From Planctomycetota bacterium (GTDB lineage Bacteria > Planctomycetota > Phycisphaerae > Sedimentisphaerales > Anaerohalosphaeraceae): a stretch of DNA of 8,537 nt. Location: assembly GCA_019456245.1 (NCBI GenBank), contig VRUF01000068.1, positions 3,412 to 11,948 on the forward strand, written 5' to 3'. A program made the translations under genes and the position numbers. This document shows, piece by piece, positions 5,996-8,537 of this stretch (position 1 is its first letter; every line of letters begins with the position of its first letter). The notes beneath the pieces are model-generated. The model searched no databases and was not told the DNA's origin. It was given only the letters and a program-made list of their open reading frames with translations.

Positions 5996-7641
5996 AACCT
6001 TACGCTACCGTCTTGAAGCAGTGTTCTCATACCGGTATTACGAGCTGCTTTGCGTAGCTCAGTCGCAGGAGCCCTCTCAAATGCAAGCTCACGGATCTGA
6101 TTGTTCATTTCGAGCATTTCAAATATTGCGATCCGACCCTTAAAACCGGTTCCCTGACATCGGCTGCAACCCTTACCCTTATAGATCGGATTCTTCTTCA
6201 AATCAGCAGGTGTGATATTCAGCAAACGAAGATAGTTAGGATTAGGATGCTTATCTACCTCTTTACACCCCTTGCAAATAACACGTAAAAGACGCTGGGC
6301 CATTATCGCCTGGATCGAGCTTGCAACAAGGAAAGGCTTAACGCCCATATCGATCAAACGAGTAATCGCACTTGGAGCATCATTCGTGTGAAGCGTACTA
6401 AACACAAGGTGACCGGTCAATGCCGCCTGTATCGCAATATCGGCAACAATTCCGTCACGAATCTCACCGATCAGAATGACATCCGGTGCCTGACGAAGCA
6501 TAGATCTCAATATCTTTTCAAAGCCAAGGTCTATCTCAGTTCGGATCTGACATTGATTGATACCTACAACGTTATACTCAACGGGATCTTCCGCCGTAAT
6601 GATCTTGACATCGGGGCGGTTAAGATCTTTCAATGCAGAATAAAGCGTAGTCGTTTTACCGCTACCGGTTGGACCCGTAACAAGAAATATACCGTTAGGT
6701 CGTTTTATGATCTGCTTAAACTGCTCGTAATGGTCATCCTCAAAACCAAGCGCCTGGATACCGATATTAACCGACTCAGGCCTAAGGATACGTAATACTG
6801 TACTCTCACCATGATAACCGGGAAGAGCTGACACACGAAAATCAATACCCTGATTATCGATCATCCGTTTGATCCTGCCGTCCTGAGGAAGACGCCTCTC
6901 GCCTATATCCATACCGGAAAGAATCTTAATGCGGGCAAGCATCGGCATCTGCATGTTCTTCGGAATATTGTCACGCTCTATACACACACCGTCAATACGA
7001 TACCGAATACGCACACGGTCAGCCATCGGCTCGATATGAATATCACTTGCATCCATACGAACGGCTTCATCGATCAGAAGGTTTACAAGGCGAATTACAG
7101 GACCGTCATCGTCTCCGTCTTCTGCAGCCTCGGCGCGGCGAACCTCAGCCTCGATTGCATGACCGGCCGCGGCAAGTTCTGCTGCCGTCGCGTCAATACT
7201 GCTGCGTACTTCGTCCATCGTATTTAAAATACGATTCCGTATTTTAGACGGACTCGCAAGGCAGCATTCAAGTTCTGTATTAAGGCGGAACCGAAGAAGA
7301 TCCTGAAGATCAAGGTCAAGAGGGTCGCTGATGATCAACTTGAGTACGCCGTTGTCCTTTTCAAGCGGAAGAACAAAATGCTTACGCATCAATTCATCAG
7401 GAATAAGACTGAGGCTGGACTGAGAAATATCTTCAGAATCAAGATCGATATATTTTAGTCCGAACTGCTTGGCAATCGCTTTCGTGACAATATCTTCAGA
7501 CACTGCTCCCATTTCAACAAGCATCTCGCCAAGCCGCTTATTATTCGACTTTGATTTCTTCAAAGCCTTAACCAGCGTCGGCTTATCGACAACACCGCTG
7601 CGATAAAGTATCTCACCAAGCTTTTTACGTTTTTTAGCCAT
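5935..7641 (-). CDS. PilB/GspE-family assembly ATPase (first paralogue), apparent C-terminal frameshift
   Basis: First gene of the cluster, 568 residues as read. Two LG-x-x-L repeats (about 7-30 and 36-59) form an MshEN-like N-terminus; the first lacks the terminal Gln (Ser30). An acidic linker spans about 143-180. The ATPase core has ASDIHIEP (198-205), ERRLPQDGR (248-256), Walker A GPTGSGKT (323-330), Asp box IITAEDPVEY (347-356), Walker B DVILIGEIRD (387-396), His box TGHLVFSTLHTND (409-421) and zinc cysteines 456, 459, 492 and 495, so catalysis looks intact. From residue 549 the sequence becomes basic and unlike the family (FSRALQPFQKWQRRHRQKAL); the family ending continues in another frame to 5924. 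One base is apparently missing near 5993-6000, by mutation or sequencing error. The start has no AGGAGG; GTGATC seven bases upstream could pair with the far end of the anti-SD. A stop codon lies just upstream in frame, so this ATG is the first start available. Confidence 0.92.
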   Translation of the reverse strand: MAKKRKKLGEILYRSGVVDKPTLVKALKKSKSNNKRLGEMLVEMGAVSEDIVTKAIAKQFGLKYIDLDSEDISQSSLSLIPDELMRKHFVLPLEKDNGVLKLIISDPLDLDLQDLLRFRLNTELECCLASPSKIRNRILNTMDEVRSSIDATAAELAAAGHAIEAEVRRAEAAEDGDDDGPVIRLVNLLIDEAVRMDASDIHIEPMADRVRIRYRIDGVCIERDNIPKNMQMPMLARIKILSGMDIGERRLPQDGRIKRMIDNQGIDFRVSALPGYHGESTVLRILRPESVNIGIQALGFEDDHYEQFKQIIKRPNGIFLVTGPTGSGKTTTLYSALKDLNRPDVKIITAEDPVEYNVVGINQCQIRTEIDLGFEKILRSMLRQAPDVILIGEIRDGIVADIAIQAALTGHLVFSTLHTNDAPSAITRLIDMGVKPFLVASSIQAIMAQRLLRVICKGCKEVDKHPNPNYLRLLNITPADLKKNPIYKGKGCSRCQGTGFKGRIAIFEMLEMNNQIRELAFERAPATELRKAARNTGMRTLLQDGSVRFSRALQPFQKWQRRHRQKAL

Positions 7642-7679
7642 ATATACTGATCACGATTGAAAGTTTCTGTTTTGTTCGC

Positions 7680-7708
7680 GGTAACTTGCTTATTAACAAA
7701 TAGTTACC
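7680..7708. other. Stem-loop in repeat copy 1
   Basis: GGTAACT (7680-7686) and AGTTACC (7702-7708) form a perfect 7-bp stem with a 15-base loop. TCGC (7676-7679) directly next to it can pair with GCGA (7718-7721), extending the helix past a 9-base one-sided bulge. All paired bases are the same in copy 2 (stem 7781-7809). Confidence 0.6.
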
Positions 7709-7725
7709 ATTTTACTCGCGAGCAT
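7693..7725 (-). other. Candidate ten-codon leader reading frame, copy 1
   Basis: ATG at 7723-7725 reads MLASKMVTIC and stops at TAA (7693-7695). AAGGG six bases upstream could act as a ribosome-binding site. The frame overlaps one arm of the stem-loop, so translating it would disturb the stem. It could be a regulatory upstream ORF, but at this length chance is a real possibility. Confidence 0.25.
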
Positions 7726-7729
7726 TTAC

Positions 7730-7743
7730 TACCCTTAAGGGTA
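7730..7743. repeat. 14-bp perfect palindrome at the repeat junction
   Basis: TACCCTTAAGGGTA equals its own reverse complement, and it recurs at 7831-7844 at the outer end of copy 2. A symmetric site this long suits a dimeric DNA-binding regulator or a short RNA hairpin. Each unit also has the 8-bp palindrome CTCGCGAG (7715-7722 and 7816-7823). Confidence 0.6.
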
Positions 7744-7770
7744 TATACTGATCACGATTGAATATTCCAA
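7742..7770 (-). promoter_or_regulatory. Possible weak internal promoter present only in copy 2
   Basis: On the minus strand TTGGAA (7765-7770) is followed after 17 bases by TATATA (7742-7747). Each hexamer matches the sigma-70 consensus at four of six positions. In copy 1 the -35 position reads CAGAAA instead, because it falls in the divergent patch. If active, it would make a shorter leader holding only copy 1. Confidence 0.25.
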
Positions 7771-7793
7771 TTTTGTTCGCGGTAACTTGCTTA

Positions 7794-7826
7794 TTAACAA
7801 ATAGTTACCAGTTTACTCGCGAGCAT
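7794..7826 (-). other. Candidate ten-codon leader reading frame, copy 2
   Basis: ATG at 7824-7826 reads MLASKLVTIC and stops at TAA (7794-7796). It is the same as the copy 1 frame apart from Leu for Met at codon 6, which comes from the single difference outside the divergent patch. AAGGG lies six bases upstream. Confidence 0.25.
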
Positions 7827-7830
7827 TTAC

Positions 7831-7844
7831 TACCCTTAAGGGTA
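7831..7844. repeat. 14-bp perfect palindrome, outer end of copy 2
   Basis: Second occurrence of TACCCTTAAGGGTA, exactly 101 bp from the first. It lies roughly 30 bases downstream of the predicted transcription start, a usual position for an operator or an early leader hairpin. Confidence 0.6.
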
Positions 7845-7879
7845 CACCGCTACTCTTTCCGCACTTACCCCAAAACTAT

Positions 7880-7908
7880 ATTATAACAAAACATCGCTTT
7901 CAGGTCAA
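7880..7908 (-). promoter_or_regulatory. Strong sigma-70 promoter of the pilus cluster
   Basis: On the minus strand TTGACC (7903-7908, five of six to consensus) and a perfect TATAAT (7880-7885) are separated by the optimal 17 bases. It is the best promoter in the window. The -35 overlaps the last sense codons of cinA (TTG ACC TGA). The predicted start, near 7873, gives a leader of about 230 nt before the first ATPase, made mostly of the two tandem repeats. Confidence 0.75.
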
Positions 7909-8537
7909 ACATCGGACCATATCCAACGCCGTCAAAGCTGCCCGAATCCGCACACTCTCCCGTGATCCTCCAAATACATACTTATTACAGGTCCTTCCTT
8001 CATCACAGGCATCAATACTTATATACACTGTTCCCACAGGTTTTTGTTCACTTCCACCGCCAGGGCCGGCAATTCCGGTAATTCCAACCCCAATATCTGC
8101 CCCTCCTTTCTGACGTGCCCCACTCGCCATCGCCATCGCAACCTCCTCGCTAACCGCACCATAAGCGGTGATTAGCTCACTGGCGACCCCAAGTTCAGAC
8201 ATCTTCGCATCATTGCTGTACGTAACCCAGCCATATCTGAAATAACTGCTTGCCCCGGCAACATCAGTCAGCATTTTGCTTAAAAGACCACCTGTGCATG
8301 ACTCTGCAACTGCTATGGTTTTCGAACATGCGCAAAGTTTTTTCCCAACGGAATGCGACAGCGTTTCACCATCCATACCAAAAAACAAATCTCCAAGAAT
8401 TCTGCGAAGGTCTCTTACATCCTTCGCCGCCATCTTCTCGGCTTCTTTACGCTCATCCGCCTTAGCTGCCACCTCCAGCGTAATGATCCCGCCGCTTACA
8501 GTACAATTGACCAACGGATTTCTCCCCCTGGCCATAA
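7900..8537 (-). CDS. cinA: CinA / nicotinamide-nucleotide amidase, C-terminal part (5' end off window)
   Basis: About 212 codons of a CinA-family protein. The C-terminal domain hydrolyses NMN to nicotinate mononucleotide (pyridine nucleotide salvage). Motifs visible, counting from the Met at 8535: AESCTGG (77-83) with the catalytic Ser, YSNDAK (106-111) with the conserved Lys, GITGIAGPGG (151-160) and KPVGTVYI (165-172). Residues 1-60 (RGRNPLVNCTVSGG, LGDLFFGMDGETL) match the linker between the N-terminal COG1058/MoaB-like domain and the amidase domain of full-length CinA (about 410 residues). The frame is open to the window edge, so the ATG at 8535 is probably internal and the gene is cut by the boundary. 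No terminator follows the stop, so readthrough into the pilus genes is possible. CinA is linked with competence in some bacteria, but adjacency alone does not show that here. Confidence 0.9.
   Translation of the reverse strand, partial: MARGRNPLVNCTVSGGIITLEVAAKADERKEAEKMAAKDVRDLRRILGDLFFGMDGETLSHSVGKKLCACSKTIAVAESCTGGLLSKMLTDVAGASSYFRYGWVTYSNDAKMSELGVASELITAYGAVSEEVAMAMASGARQKGGADIGVGITGIAGPGGGSEQKPVGTVYISIDACDEGRTCNKYVFGGSRESVRIRAALTALDMVRCLT

Larger units (their letters stand above)
7641..7741 (-). repeat. 101-bp tandem repeat, copy 1 (adjacent to the ATPase start)
   Basis: Identical to the next 101 bases at 95 of 101 positions. Five of the six differences cluster at 7662-7669; the sixth is at 7710. 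The repeat begins exactly at the A of the ATPase start codon (7641 on the minus strand), so the unit is essentially the gene's leader. It contains GTGATC, a GGTAACT/AGTTACC stem, an 8-bp palindrome and half of a 14-bp palindrome. Confidence 0.9.
7742..7842 (-). repeat. 101-bp tandem repeat, copy 2 (promoter-proximal)
   Basis: Directly adjoins copy 1 with no spacer, giving a period of exactly 101 bp. The stem (7781-7787 with 7803-7809), both palindromes and the ten-codon frame are all preserved. Compared with copy 1, the patch corresponding to 7763-7770 differs at five positions. Confidence 0.9.

Noticed and set aside
5990..6002. Programmed -1 ribosomal frameshift as explanation for the displaced ATPase tail
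   Set aside because: The site (AGG TTT TCA) is not an X-XXY-YYZ heptamer in the zero frame, and no convincing downstream pseudoknot was seen. A one-base indel is simpler.
7641..7842. CRISPR array or tandem cyclic di-GMP (GEMM) riboswitches
   Set aside because: The 101-bp units adjoin without spacers, which excludes CRISPR. The GEMM-I conserved core and tetraloop receptor sequences could not be matched by eye, so no known riboswitch class is claimed.

Overview
The window reads as a minus-strand gene cluster for a type IV pilus / type II secretion-like machine, with a housekeeping gene (cinA) upstream of it. In transcription order, from high to low coordinates, it holds: the 3' part of cinA; a strong promoter and a leader made of two 101-bp tandem repeats; a PilB/GspE-family assembly ATPase; the retraction ATPase PilT; a second PilB/GspE-family ATPase; a PilC/GspF platform protein; a long pseudopilin; and the first 19 codons of another pseudopilin running off the left edge. 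No rRNA, tRNA, CRISPR array, insertion sequence or phage gene is visible.

The organism is probably a bacterium of the Planctomycetota, perhaps Phycisphaerae-like. This is inference from gene order (PilT between two PilB/GspE paralogues, then PilC, then long pseudopilins with a GspG-like GKDG...DDI tail) and moderate base composition. Other PVC-group or related deep Gram-negative lineages remain possible.

How the parts fit together: the two PilB-type ATPases would power pilin polymerisation, PilT depolymerisation, PilC is the inner-membrane platform they act on, and the pseudopilins are the filament subunits. The secretin, the PilM/N/O alignment proteins and the prepilin peptidase are not in the window. 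Both PilB-type ATPases begin with tandem LG-x-x-L repeats like the MshEN domain that binds cyclic di-GMP in related ATPases, so second-messenger control is plausible.

Three points deserve most attention. First, the upstream ATPase gene has an apparent single-base frameshift near 5993-6000: the expected family C-terminus continues in another frame to a TAG at 5924-5926. Second, the roughly 230-nt leader of the same gene is two near-identical 101-bp units (95/101 identical). Each carries a GGTAACT/AGTTACC stem, perfect DNA palindromes and a ten-codon reading frame, and copy 1 ends exactly at the ATG. Third, a pseudopilin start lies at the extreme left edge (59 to 1).

Intergenic DNA is otherwise short. 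The largest gap without a gene (60-328) holds a hairpin and a sequence module that recurs at 1374-1407, each time directly after the stop codon of a cluster gene.
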